From Gymnopilus junonius (taxonomy: Eukaryota > Basidiomycota > Agaricomycetes > Agaricales > Galerinaceae): a stretch of 64,000 nucleotides of DNA. Numbering within the stretch: position 1 is the first letter of the stretch; every line of letters starts with the position of its first letter. The DNA lies in assembly GCA_015501075.1 (NCBI GenBank), contig JADNYJ010000109.1:1-64000 (forward strand). The letters run 5' to 3'. The notes beneath the pieces are model-generated. The model ran no database searches, was not told the DNA's origin, and saw only the letters and a program-made list of their open reading frames with translations. Below are positions 34,450 through 46,718 of this stretch, piece after piece. A program made the translations under genes and the position numbers.

Positions 34450-35318
34450 ACTGCAGAACGAAGATGACTGGCACTGTCAGCAGCGAGTCCTACTATAAAA
34501 GGCCGGAGATAATTTCGAATCGATCACAGTTAGTCGGTTAGGCACAGCCACGTCGATTCCGTTTCCGAGTTCATTTTTCGTTTCTTTCCTTACCACCATT
34601 CGGTTGTTCTCTCGTCATGATCCCTCCTTTTCCAGGCTGAATTTCTGCGCTCTTTGTACAATTTCTTTTCGCCAATTTCGACTCCCCAATGTCTTCCAGG
34701 CAAGATTTGTCCCCACTCTGAACGGCCTATTGACTCCGATTCAGCGGCCGAATCGACGGCCTCCAACACCTGACAGGCAGTGCTTGCGCAGTCAGGAAGT
34801 CGACCGTCTACGTATTGATCAGCGCTCATGAAACGACGGTCGACCACTAAATTTCCTTCACTCCGGTACGCGTTACGTAGACGCTCATTGTTTCCTTGTC
34901 GCCAATCAAACGATTCGCCCATCAAGTAGGGGGTAGCAGACATCGAGCCTAGGCCGATTGAGTAACTGCGCAGAATTCCTGCACATGTTTTTGAATGACT
35001 CGTATGAATTTCCTTCCTCAGATTTCAAATTAAAACTAACGGCGAGATACGTTGTGTGGGCAGCTCGTGTGAACAGAACACGCGACACCCCCCCAGCCCA
35101 CAACTTTTAACCCCGAATACAGAACAATAAAATGATGTCGTTACGGATCCCTACTTGGTTCTCAATCCACCCTCTTCTTTCTCTTTAACCTCTGATCTTC
35201 AACATTCAACCAAAAATCTCAAACTTAACCTTCTCCAGTCTGCGACTGTAAGACTATTAGGTAAACCACCAGCCCAACATCGACCATCGTGTCTGGCTAA
35301 TCAATCACGATAGGCATC
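34450..35318. promoter_or_regulatory. Divergent intergenic region, SKT5-like and APH-fold kinase genes
   Basis: 869 bp between the ATG at 34449 (minus) and the probable ATG at 35319 (plus). It contains pyrimidine-rich stretches before each gene (for example 35160-35250), typical of fungal core promoters. Overlapping frames at 34590-34943 are not convincing as a gene. Confidence 0.4.
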
Positions 35319-36666
35319 ATGCTCGTTCTATGGGACGTCGACGGCAACGAAATCCGTGAAGAGCTCCCACCTCCCACTTACAAAGACCTTCTCCAGGACC
35401 AGAAAGCACCTCGTTCGACATCGGAAAGATCGTCACCAAACTCGAGGAGATCAGCACTTCGAGCGCCGTAGCTCTGCATCGGCTAGCCGGAGGACGGAAT
35501 TGTGTAATCCTTGACTCTTTTCACGTTTGGCCCTCGCAAGCTGATTTAAATCCGTCCGGATTCTCACAGATTATCGACGCGACTCTAGAAAATGGCAAGC
35601 ACTGCATCATAAAAGTCCTCAACGAAAACTCAGTATTGGATCAATACGACCAACATAATGCGAATGTTCTGCGGGATATGCTCAAACGCGAGTGCGCCCT
35701 CATGCGCTGGGTATCTTCGACCACCAATATCCCGATACCGGGTGTTCTTTATTACAACGGAGGCCCATCTTTCCCATACATAATCATGGAAAAATGCACC
35801 GGGACAGTGATCACGAACGCGTTTGGGGCGTTACCTCTCGAAGCAAAGGTATATATGTCCCATCACGCCTCAAGCTGCGGCGTTCTAATCAGCCTACAAA
35901 CTCAACAGATAGCCAACATGCGATCCTTCGCACGTATCGCAGTCGAATTATTTCATCTCCAAGCTCCTGAAGGTATCGGCAGCATCGCCCCTTACCTACC
36001 AAGCGCAGCATGGCCTCCGTCTCTCGGGCCTTTGGTTTTACCTCGCGTCGAAAGTCCTCCGCAAGAGCTCCACTCCATAACGGAGTACTTCTCGTGGCTC
36101 ATCGAAGCTAAACTCCGCTCGCTAGACATCAGAGACGGAGATACAGAAACAGATCACGACGAGGCAAAGTCGACCTTGAAAAACCTCGAAGTCCTCATCT
36201 CAAAAACAATATCCAACTTCGACGCTGCACTGCTGAAAAGCGTGTTATGCCATGAAGATTTAACCCCCCACAATATCCTCATCAACAACGAGGGAAATGT
36301 CACCGGCATCATCGACTGGGAATTCCACACCGTCAAGCCCGCAGTTCTAGCCGCTGGGTATCCATCCTGGATCGCCACTATCGATCCCAGCACGGTCGAC
36401 AGAGAAAGCCAATGGACGCCATTCGCATTCGTCAGCGCATCAGAGTCGGAGAGGCTATATCAGGTATACGATGAAGTAAGTCTTACTATTCTCAACTTAC
36501 TACCGAGTTTAAAAAAGTATTCTTTGAAAAAATTCAGATTGTAAAAGAGATGGATGGGATGTATTACCGCGCTTTGAAATTGGGTAGAATCTGCCGTAGT
36601 GCGGAGTCGCTCTTGCGGCAGAATGTCGGGTGGAAGCCTATCAAGGCGTGGTTGGAAACGTTATAG
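35319..36666 (+). CDS. APH-fold phosphotransferase-like protein
   Basis: Kinase-fold enzyme of the aminoglycoside-phosphotransferase/choline-kinase superfamily; such fungal members are abundant and their substrates mostly unknown. A start at 35319 (MLVLWDVDGNEIREELPPP) is followed by a one-base frame offset near 35400, then SFDIGKIVTKLEE and a probable intron (about 35501-35570, ending TTCTCACAG) leading to IIDATLENGKHCIIKVLNE. Two more introns are clean: 35849-35908 (60 nt, in frame and stop-free, so easily mistaken for coding) and 36476-36537. The catalytic loop is HEDLTPHNILIN and the metal-binding motif IIDWEF (near 36250-36325). The stop is TAG at 36664-36666. The C-lobe is complete. The N-terminal offset means the exact start is unsure. 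It is unrelated in detail to the Fmp29-like gene at 7219-9142. Confidence 0.75.
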
Positions 36667-39499
36667 ACATTTGTCTAGGGGAAGGCCGTTAATGTTCCTG
36701 GTCTAAGTAGATTTCGTGCGCTAACAGTTTATGAGTAACATCATAATACATAGGCAAAGGAGTGTAGATCCGTGGTCTGAACGTCAGGCTCAGCAAGTAC
36801 AGTATCATACTTACCCTTGCTCCTCCCTGCTCGTCATGTTATTAGGAAAATGTTTGGGCTCGGCATAGGCTTTGGGAAAGGGAGAGCCGGTAATGTGGTT
36901 AGCGAGAGCGTGCCCTGAGTTGACGTGGTTTGGCTGTGGCTAATTCGTGAGTGTGATAGAGTTCCCGGGGACAATACTAGTACGTAGCACTCAAAATGAC
37001 AATGCCAGGTAGTACTAGGAGTTATAGTGGATTCGATGATTTCGCTGATTATTTGGTCATTACATATGCTGCAATGCATAATTTCGATAATCGCGTAGGC
37101 TATGTACAAACTCTTCAAGAAAAGCTTTTTATCCTTCGGGCACTGCTAATTCAGGTTGAATTCAAGATTACGGTATCCTGACAAGCAAAATTCTTCGATA
37201 TCAGATCAACTTTACAAACAAATTGAGGGCTTCAAGTGCTGCATAACGACGTAGAAAATTCTCCATGTGGCACCAATGTACCATAGACAACGCCATGATC
37301 TACTTGGCGATCAGGCTGGGGCTTGATCCTCGGGGTGAGCTGCATTTAATTGAAGGACAACTTTTTAGATTGGTTATGGTGCTTGTGGATAGAAACAATA
37401 AAACTTACGGAGAAGATGCTCCACAACAAACTCATAATACTTCTGTTTGAATTCCTTGGACTTCAGATCTTTTCCTTGCTCATTTATGAGCATATCAATG
37501 CCCATTTCCAACTTCTTCCTCATCCCACTGGTGGTAAATAGTGTGAAAGACATCATAAACCATTCCACAATACTTCCATCAGTGTTGCAGATCCAGAAGG
37601 AATTCTCCAAGCAAATGAGTAATGCTATGGAAATTAAAAGATGCTAAGTAGAGGATCACATGTAAAAGGAGTTACACAAACCAGTGAAAACATGAAGGGG
37701 AGAACTCTGGGGAAGGGCAGGGTTGAAACTGTCAGTCAACAGAGAGGAAGTAGAGTCAACCTTGAGTTAGGTAAATAAGTTAGTCAGACTTAGAACAAAA
37801 GAACGATAGAAACATACATTCTGGATGAAATATTAATCATGTTTATCAGTGGTACATATTATATAAAATAACTAAAAGTGACTCACTCCCTGAATGCAGG
37901 TTCAGCCAATCTCATCAGTGGTCTGAAATAGTGAATAGTGAATAGTGACTCTGAGATAATGCTAGATCTGCTGCGGCTCACTAATTCATCCACAAAAGCA
38001 CAGAGTTCAGATGACACCTTGTCCAAATCTATGGTTCAGCGCAACCCTGCTAGTGCTCTTGGGCAGATGGTAGATGAGAACCCAGATTTGTTCAATCAGA
38101 TGAAATGATGGGAGTTTGTGTGAGTCGATAGATGGACTCTGGGACAAACTCCATTTGTCTGAGGATCCAAAAACGTGTGTAGGCGTATGTAGACGATGTA
38201 TAGTAGTGCATAACTTCGGAATATACAAGGATTCCGATGTATGGAGCTGAAGAAAGAGGTTGAGAGAGATTTCGGTAAAATGAGGTGTTTGAGTGATTTC
38301 TAGTGCTCAGTTCTTTCGCTTCTATGCTGATATGTGCGGTAAAATTCACTGTCCAACTACAGTACATAAGTCTAGTATTTATACTGTAGCAAATAAGCGG
38401 AGAGTTTCAAGGAGAGAGGAAATTTTTACACAGAAAGAGAGAGGAAAATTGAAATAAACGAAGTTAAAATTTATCGGACTGAATGGCGAAGGCTGGGCAC
38501 ATGGAGAGATCATATTTTGGAGGCTAAATGAGGAGGAATAAAATTTTATAGATGATAAATGAGAGAGGAGAAAGTTGTCTAGATAAATTTTAAGTTAGAA
38601 ATCAGTGAAAATTGCTCGAGGAATAATGTCGGAGGCCGTTTAGGGTCGATTTATTAGTCGGAACATGGTCCATAGGTTCGTTTGCTGTCGGATAATTGAA
38701 GTTTACCAATTAAGGTAATGAGCCTGGGAGGATGTGAGGGCCGTCGAGTTGATTTTGTTGCGAGGATAAGTCTTTTCTTCAGCAAACTAAAAATAGCCAT
38801 TGTTGAGTGCCATTGTTATCTAATTGCAGGCGCTTCCATACATCCAGTGCTCCATTCCGAATCAATTGTCTTCGATATGTACCCATGCTCATGGTCTCCC
38901 TTACATGGATGTTACGAGGTGTTTGTTCGGAAGATGGGTTAGAGAATCCGCCACTTTCATTGTCGATGCATGGTGCTGGTAGTGCTGGTGCTGGTGATGC
39001 CGGGGTGTTGATGTTAATGGGAAGGGGTCAAGAAGCTGTTGAGAGGGTGAGCATCACAATTTTTTATTTCTTGATTGGCACTGGACAGGGTCTTCTGATG
39101 CACCTGTGTGCTTGTACATACACTAATCATGTCAGCTGTAACCTGTTGGAGTTGGGATTTATGCAGCAACAGACTATTGAGTTGTTCTTGTTTATGAGAA
39201 GGACGAAGAGGTTGCTTTGAGTTATCTTCTTGGATCAGTGAAATCCAAGTATCTGTACATGTATCTTGTTAATACCTGAGAAATGTACTCTGTGGTTGAC
39301 TTTTATGATGGTACTTGGTATGGATAGTAGGACGGTCATTGTCATATTAATATACCTCAATTTCCTATCATTTTACATGGAGTGGCTGGTTGGTCTCTGT
39401 ATGCCAATATGTCAATGGTCATTTAGAGGCCATGTTCTTAGTAGCTGGGGAAGTTATGAGTCTTTGTAAAGACTTACAAGGAATAATCGACAGTCAACT
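36667..39499. other. Gene-poor stretch left of the broken peroxin-like gene
   Basis: No gene can be built with confidence. A minus-strand frame at 37374-37610 has coding-like composition (VEWFMMSFTLFTTSGMRK, LKSKEFKQKYYEFVVEHLL) and a good GTAAGT donor after it, so it may be one exon of an unidentified gene. A plus frame at 38807-39220 (CSEDGLENPPLSLSMHGAG, ending QEAVER before GTGAGC) may be an upstream exon of the peroxin-like gene. The remainder is AT-rich. Confidence 0.3.
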
Positions 39500-39778
39500 A
39501 CTTAGGTTATGACAAACAAATATGGGATGATGATGAGCTTCTCTTTGTCCCGGTCATTGCGCGCTGTGTCCCGCCTGTTCTCCACATCCACCTTCTATTG
39601 GATACTATACCAGTACTAATGAAACACTATAAAAAGCTCCGGATGAGCACGCTGAGCTTCCTCCATCTTGAGAAGGAAGAAGAAAAACAACTCAACCTGC
39701 TCACGGAGGAATATAGAGTCAAAGAACCCCCTGTCCCACTGCATAAGATTCTACAGAGGGTGATGGATGATGATAGAC
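39500..39778 (+). pseudogene. Peroxin-like (Pex24p/dysferlin type) gene, fragment 1
   Basis: Frame containing LHIHLLLDTIPVLMKHYKKL, EKEEEKQLNLLTEEY and PVPLHKILQRVMDDDRL. It is cut by the second chromovirus immediately after the codons for D-R-L. The frame resumes on the far side of that element as VDECWNSEMREVQLWENERF, which restores an unbroken protein across the 5-bp target duplication. Integral peroxisomal membrane proteins of the Pex24p/Pex28-32 group carry this ENER segment followed by a dysferlin domain. Family assignment rests on the three later fragments as well and is moderate. Confidence 0.5.
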
Positions 39779-39780
39779 TG
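39776..39780. repeat. Target duplication GACTG, left side, chromovirus copy 2
   Basis: GACTG here is repeated at 47166-47170. Read this way, the left LTR has lost its first TG (its TG is shared with the duplication), and the host codons GAT AGA CTG GTG GAT stay in frame. Confidence 0.7.
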
Positions 39781-40225
39781 TTACGTTTTCTTATCTTATC
39801 GTGTGCCACATTCTTTTCCCTTATCATTTACTGAACGATTTACTATTTATAGTTTCTGCATGATCATCTTTGCTCACAAAGATGAACATTCACTTTCTTA
39901 CAAGTATGAGGACAATCTTTCTTTTCTGATCATCATCCCTTCCACAGTGCTCTATGATGATCATCCCTTCCGATTCCCCTTATTTCATTATCATTTCATT
40001 ATATTATTTATCAAACACAAATAGTATATAAACAGTAGCTAGACTATGATGTACTTTAGCTTGTTCTTGAGAATATACTCTCTTGTAACAACCAGAGTGA
40101 ACTTGAACCACTAAGGCAATCTTCTGTCAAAGACAATACCTTAGCGGACTTCATTGAATGACCTCTACGACTACTATGCCAGACCTTATCTTATCAGATT
40201 AGGTTCTGTTGTCAACGTCGTAACA
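39779..40225 (+). repeat. Left LTR, chromovirus copy 2 (447 bp)
   Basis: Starts (TG)TTACG and ends CGTAACA. It contains TAGTATATAAACAG and, about 30 bp later, TAGCTTGTTCTT, which pairs over 12 bases with AAGAACAAGCTA just after the LTR. Confidence 0.9.
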
Positions 40226-41640
40226 AAAGAACAAGCTACCACCTCATTCAATGCTTCTGCCCAGCAAGCATTATCCACCGACATTACGGCTCAAAGAAGA
40301 GGACGATTCACTGCTAACTTTAGTGATGAAGAATTCTCTGACCTGAACACCGACTGAACCTCTGATGCAGGTGCATCCGATGAATACGAAACACCACCTG
40401 AAGGAGAAGAACCTCCGCTAACCTGATCAACACTCTTTGGATCTACCGTCCAAGAACCCGGCATATTAAGACATGACTTTGAATCTTTGCTAGATACTCT
40501 ACTCAGATCCCAACCCGTCTTTTACCCAACGAATGAACCCAAAATGCCAGAGGGAACTTCTGACACTGCCCCCACTGCTCCCACCTCCTCCAATGGAAAA
40601 GGAATAGGAATCATTCCTACACCCTTCTCTGGAGACTGCTCCAAAGTCAAAACATTCACCCAAGACTTGGGTGATTACTTTGAATTAAATGGCGATATTT
40701 ACAACATGGATGCCAAAAAAATTGTGTTCACCCTTGGACTTCTCAAGGGAGGAGAAGCAGAAGCCTGGAAGAAGGCTTGGAGAGAAGAACATACCGAAGA
40801 GGTTAAGAACACCGCAGGCATACCGACCGGAGCAATCACAAAGAACTATGGTTCCACCCTAGATTTCGAAAGAGCTTTTAACGAAGCCTTCAAACCAACT
40901 GAGATGAAGGACCAAGCATTCTTTGAACTCCGAAACCTGAAGCAGGGAAAAGCTTCAGCTGCCGAATTAAACACCAAGTTCAATGAACTTGTCAAGACTG
41001 CCAAGATTCCCACTATTGGGAACGAGAGTGTCTTGATTGATTATTACATGAACGCCTTGAACAATTGGCTTCAAGAGAAAATTATGGGACTCGACATACT
41101 CCCAACCACACTTGCCACCTGGCAGCGAAAGGCAGTCGAGTACAACACCCATCGAACGAACTTAGCGCACCTCCTAGGCAAGACCACTATGCAGGTGCCA
41201 AACAAACGAAAGACCTGGTGGGCTAATCTAGCCAGAGGAAACCCCACCCTGCACCACCATGCACTGGCACCCTGAATGAACTATTGAGACCCAAATGCCA
41301 TGGACATTGACAAGATTGACGTCAATGCCATGACTCAAGAAGAACGAAGTGAGCTCATGAGAAAGGGCTTGCTTCAGATGCAAGAAGCCCAGGCACGTCT
41401 CAAGAGACTGCCCCGAAAAGGGCAAGAACAGGAGGAACCCTCCACCAAGAAAGAACCCCTCAAAGGGAAAGTGCTCCATGTGCACATCAGGTCCCTTATG
41501 CAGGACCTAACCAAAGAAGAACATGAAGAAGTGTACGAAATGGGAGACCAGAGGGTTTTCAATAAGGAGATGCATGAGACCAACGTATGCAACTCCTTCT
41601 TTAGATATTTATTCTGTAGTCTCGGCTCGAATCGAAAATA
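40226..41640 (+). pseudogene. gag of chromovirus copy 2
   Basis: Long open stretch 40487-41275 with the same capsid-type blocks as copy 1 (LKGGEAEAWKKAW, GSTLDFERAFNEAFKP, LRNLKQGKASAAELN). Here the codon that is TGA in copy 1 is CGA (Arg, near 40931). Stops occur at 41273-41275 (TGA in an ALAP-stop context) and in the linker before 40490. The zinc knuckle region (41370-41440) has changed so that its cysteines are no longer in one frame. A frame beginning at 40154 inside the LTR (NDLYDYYARPYLIRLGS...) runs across the LTR border into gag. Confidence 0.75.
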
Positions 41641-44600
41641 AATCACTCCAATTGCCCTTTTCATTCAAGACTGAGAACAGAACGAAAATCATTGGAACCA
41701 CTCTGGGAGACACTGGAGCAAAAGGGAAGTTCATCGATTAGAACTTCATGAAGAAACACAACTTGGAAACAAAGGCATGGAAAAGGAAATTCAAGTCTTC
41801 AACGTAGATGGAACCCCGAACAAAAAGGGAACCATTAAGCGCTATGTCGATCTAAAGCTCGACATTGATGGACAACCCTGAATGGAATGCCTATTGGTCA
41901 CCGGCCTAGGAAAACAGAACCATTCTTGGTTTTCCCTGGTTCGAAGAAAACAACCCAGACATCAACTGGAAAAATGGACACGTCAAACTCAACAGGGAGA
42001 TTAGTACTACTTCCCAAATAGAAGAAGTACCCAATGAGGAAATTCAACAAGTCAACCAATTGGACGACTCTTCAGACTTAATCATTTCCTTTTTAGGCAA
42101 TGAACCCCTTCCGGAAATGAAGGAGATTTGGAACATCCCTGAGGACAACAAAAATATGGATCAATGTGAAACTAACTTCCTCGCAAATCTTGCTCAGAAG
42201 CATGACATAAAGAAGGAAGAAAACCGCTCAAGGAAATGATCCCACCAGAATACCATGAATACCTGGACATCTTCGACAAGGACACTGCCAACTGATTCCC
42301 TGAATCTGATCTGGGACCATAAGATCGAACTCAAGGAAGGTTTTCAACCAAAGTCTTCAAGAATATCCTCTGACGCCTCAGAGGATACCGAATGGACAAT
42401 TCTTGGAAGAAAACCTGAAGAAGGATACATCTGACCGTCTAAATGCCCATGGCTTCCCCTTCTTTTTGTATCTAAGAAGGATGGAAACTTCGACCCTGCA
42501 AGACTACCAGTACCTGAATGAATGGACTGTCAAGAATGCCTATCCCCTTCCTCTGATCCCTGAACTATGGATAAACTCAAAGGAGCCAAGTACTTTACCA
42601 AGCTTGACATCCGATGGGGCTACAACAACATTCAGATCAAAGACAGCGACCAATGGAAAGCAGCGTTCAAGACAAATAAAGGATTATTGAACCAATGGTC
42701 ATGTTCTTCGGCATGTGCAACTCTCCGGCGACCTTCCAGTCGATGATGGACTCATGTTCAAGGATGTCATCCATCAAGGTTTGTCATCATCTACATGGAT
42801 GATATTCTTATCTTTCACAAAGATAAGAAGAAACTGGAACAGATAATGAAGAAGTCTTCAAATACTCAAGACAATGATTGTATTTGAAACCGAAAAATGC
42901 GCATTTGCCCAGACAAAATCGATTATCTTGGAATGATTATCCAAGAAGGAACAATATCGATGGACCCTCGAAACTCAGCGGTATAGCTGACTGGCCGGAA
43001 CCGAAGAATGTAAAACAGGTCCGATCCTTCCTAGGATTTGGAAACTTTTACAGGCGATTTATCAGGAAATACTCGGAAATAGCTCGCGCGCTTAACGAGC
43101 TATTGAAAAAGGACCATAGCTTCGAATGGAATGAAGATGCCAAGAAATCATTTGAGCTACTGAAATGAAAATTCACGGAAGAACCGTCTTGACATGCCGG
43201 ACACTGCAAACAATTCCAGATGAATGCAATGCATCAAATACGCATCTGGAGCAGTTTTAACACAGTGGACAGCAATGGAGACCGACACCCAGTGGCATTT
43301 ATCTCGAAGACGTTCTCTCCTACTGAGAGAAATTATGAGATTTATGACAGAGAACTATTGGCTATGATCCGATCCCTCAAGGAATGGGACACTACATTCA
43401 AGGATTGACTTTCACTACACCATCTATTCTGACACAAGAATTTGACATACTTTAGAAGTACTCAAAAACTGAATAGACGCCAAGCGAGATGGTCACTATT
43501 CCTTTCGGAATATGACATCCAACTAGTTCACCTCCCGGAAGCAAAATGGTACAATCGGACGCCCTCTCACGAAGACCGGACATGATCCCGATGAGGATCA
43601 TGACAACGAAGACAAGATTCTCCTTCCAGAGAATCTATTTATAAATTTGATTGATGCGATCTCCAAATAGAAATCGCCCAATCTAGGAAACAGGACAAAG
43701 ACATAGTGGACGCATTAAAACTCCTAACACAAGAAGGACCTCGAAGTCTCAAAAAGACTTAGATGACTGGGAAACAATGCAGATGGAAGGCATCGGCGAA
43801 TTAATCTTTTACAAGAAAAAGAACTATATTCCCGATGATCAAGAACTATGCAGGAAAATCATCATGATGTACCATGACTCGGTCACCGCAGGACACCCAG
43901 AGAACTGGAAACGTACAATGCTGTATGACAACTATACTGGTGGCCGGAATGTGAACATTCATCAAGAACTATGTCAAAGGGTGCGACAATGCCAACAGTT
44001 TAAGATCAACTGAAACCCGGGAATCCCTCCTTGCACCCAATCGAAGGAGCCAAATCCATGAGACCATTTGCACAATGCTCTATGGATATGATCACAGACC
44101 TCCCCAACATCGACAGATTCGATTCCTTATTGATCGTGGTCGATCATGGGCTTACAAAGGGGGTAATTATCATGCCTTGCTCAAAAACTCTTTTGCAAGA
44201 AGGAGCAGCATTACTCCTTCAGGACAACCTTTTCAAGTGATTCGGTCTACCAGATAGTATCATTTCCGACAGAGGACCCCAATTTGCAGCAAGAACCTTC
44301 CAAGAATTGCTCAAACTTCTTGGAATCAAGTCGAAACTGTCAATGGCATATCATCCTCAGTCAGATGGTACCACTGAATGATTCAATCAGGAAATAGAAG
44401 CATATCTCACTATCTATTGCTCCTCCAACCCAACCACCTGGAAACAACATGTGGGGACCCTGGAATTTGTCCACAATGATCACAGGCATGCGGACAGGCA
44501 AAAGACCCCATTCGAACTCATGTTCAGAACCAATCCAGTTGCTATTCCCACCATGTTCGAAAATATGAAGTTTCCCTCAGTCGAGGAAAAGCTGAAGAAC

Positions 44601-45126
44601 CTTATTTTGGACAGAAAGGAAGCTCTTGCAGCACACGAACTAGCCAGAGCAAGAATGGCTGATCAATGAAAGTCCAACTTTGTACCATTCAAAGAAGGAC
44701 AGAAGGTATGGCTTGACTCTAGGAATCTCAAAACGCGGTACAACAAGAAGCTGGCACGAGAAGAGAAGGACCATTCAAGATCAAATGCATCCTAGGACCT
44801 CTCACATATCAGCTACAACTGCCAAAGATGTGGAAGATTCACGACATCTTCCATGCAACATTGTTAATGCCCTACACGGAAACACAGGTTCATGGCCAAA
44901 ACTTCACACAACCACCCCCTGAAATGATTGATGGAGAGTCAGAATATGAAGTTGAAACCATTCTGAACCATTGAAAGTACAGAAATGGATGCTACCAATA
45001 CTACATCAAATGGCTCGGCTATCCTATAACCGAAGCATTGTGGGAACCTGGATTGAATCTTGCCAATGCATCGGAGAAACTTGAAGTTTACAAACAACTT
45101 CACTCTCTACTGCCATACCAATCATG
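41600..45126 (+). pseudogene. pol of chromovirus copy 2, heavily frameshifted
   Basis: Order as in copy 1. The protease block is TLGDTGAKGKFID. The RT preserves [14 protein letters not shown] (42600-42640; Arg kept where copy 1 has a stop) and IIYMDDILIFHKD (42787-42825). RNase H is at 43150-43420, the integrase finger at 43860-44010 and the core at 44080-44440. The chromodomain (44940-45060) reads YQYYIKWLGYP...LWEPG, with one TGA where Arg is expected (HRK). Dozens of one-base losses break 42160-44000. Confidence 0.8.
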
Positions 45127-45449
45127 AACTCGAACACTGTGTCCCCACTCTACATCGACGATACCTTCATGATCAACTTATTCATGTTCCCGAAACCTCC
45201 ACTGACCCCTGAAGAAATGAAAATCACGTACTGGGAATGGAAGTTTGCCGTGAACCACCAGCCCCTCTACCCAAAAATATACCCTGGAACAACAAATATG
45301 AAAGGAAGGCTATTATTACAGTCTGGATGATTGACAGAGAGACCTCAAGATGGGAGACTGAAACCATCACCCCCATCAAGGAGAAGGCATCAAGACGCCT
45401 GATCAAGAAACTGAAAACGATCCTTGAGGAATACCTGGAACACCTATAA
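45124..45449 (+). pseudogene. Small ORF after pol (ORF-A), chromovirus copy 2
   Basis: Begins MNSNTVSPLYIDDTFMI, overlapping the pol stop, passes through PPLTPEEMKITYWEWKFA and ends LKTILEEYLEHL-stop at 45449. One single-base slip near 45240 moves the frame. Its counterpart in copy 1 supports it as a real element gene of about 107 residues, function unknown. Confidence 0.55.
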
Positions 45450-45504
45450 AACAGGTGAACCAGCTTCCCTCATTTCTTCAGTTCCTTCATCATCTTTCAC
45501 AAAC

Positions 45505-46685
45505 ATGCCTCACCTTTCCACTCGAACCCGCGCTGCTGCCTCTGCTCCCAACTCATCCCCTTCTATGATATGCACTCGCCTTGCCCAAGCGAATGCACCT
45601 TCGCTCGAACTGACCCCAGCCCCCTCTTCCTCTCACACTAGAACTGAAGTTTGCCTCTCCCAGATGGACTCCTCCTCCGATTCACCCAATCCGAATGATG
45701 CCCCCTCCACTAGATACCTGCCTCCCATTCCTATGGTACATGCCCCTGTTTGCTCCATCGAGGATTTCCTCAACTTACTCAATTTCATCGACTTCCAGCA
45801 GCTGACTCATAAGGAACTGTTCACCGCTACTCCACTGCTCTTGAAGTCCTCCAGTCTGATCCTTTCCTTAGGGATACCCTCTGCCAGTTCAAGCACAAAA
45901 TTGACCGAACCAAGTGCCACCGTGAAGTAGTTAAGGCATCCCGAACAAAATCCCTCCAACTGTTCAAGACGTTAATGCGCTTCTGGCTCAAGAGAGCCAT
46001 CAACCCCCTCCTCATTAGCAGCAGACAACAAGGAGAACACCCCCCTACTGCAACCTCTGCTATCAGGTCCGAGGAGGAACCTTACCGCTCACCCTCCTCT
46101 TATGACACTGCTCCACAGACCTACCCGCCCATTCCTCCTTGTGACGAACGGTTCGTCAACACCATCTCCATCGATAATCACTCCCCAAGACCTGTTTCGA
46201 CACACTCCCATGCACCACCCCCAACCACGCTGCCCACCACAATTCCCTGAAGGTGCACCCTCACCACCATGCAGACGACCTCTGCCCAGAACGCCACCCA
46301 TAACAACCCTCCTCCCTACACCGTACCTTCTTCAATACCACCCTGACCCCAGACTCCCTTCCGACCTGCCCGTACCCTGACGAACCCCTGACTGAGTCCA
46401 CAATGATGCTGCTTCATTTGCAGCAGCGCAAACCACTGGCAGGCAGACTGCCGCAACTACCACTCCCACCAGTATCGTCCTGGCCACAACTCAATCGACT
46501 GTAGTTGATGACCGATCAGACATAGCAACGGAGAATTCGTAGGCTATGCCTATGAATTCACGGAAGAACAATTGGTGAATGTCAATGATATCGACAACTC
46601 ACCCAATGACTGGTACGATGCGGTACATGATGCCTGGCAGGGAGAAGAGGCGGAGAACAACATGAGCGGTGAGCCCCATTATTGA
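45505..46685 (+). pseudogene. Zinc-knuckle ORF after pol (ORF-B), chromovirus copy 2
   Basis: Begins MPHLSTRTRAAASAP and is open for about 140 codons (through DFLNLLNFIDFQQLTHKEL), then slips frame several times. Its tail near 46410-46510 keeps the first knuckle spacing (CSSANHWQAD region) and the end GEEAENNMSGEPHY-stop at 46685. It aligns along its length with the copy 1 ORF-B. Confidence 0.55.
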
Positions 46686-46718
46686 AGCCAGGGGCTTCAA
46701 TTCTTAGTAGGGGGGTAA

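Noticed and set aside
35849..35908. In-frame, stop-free continuation in the APH-fold gene
   Set aside because: The 60 bp begin GTATAT, contain a CTAAT branch site and end CAACAG; family alignment is better without them, so this is an intron.
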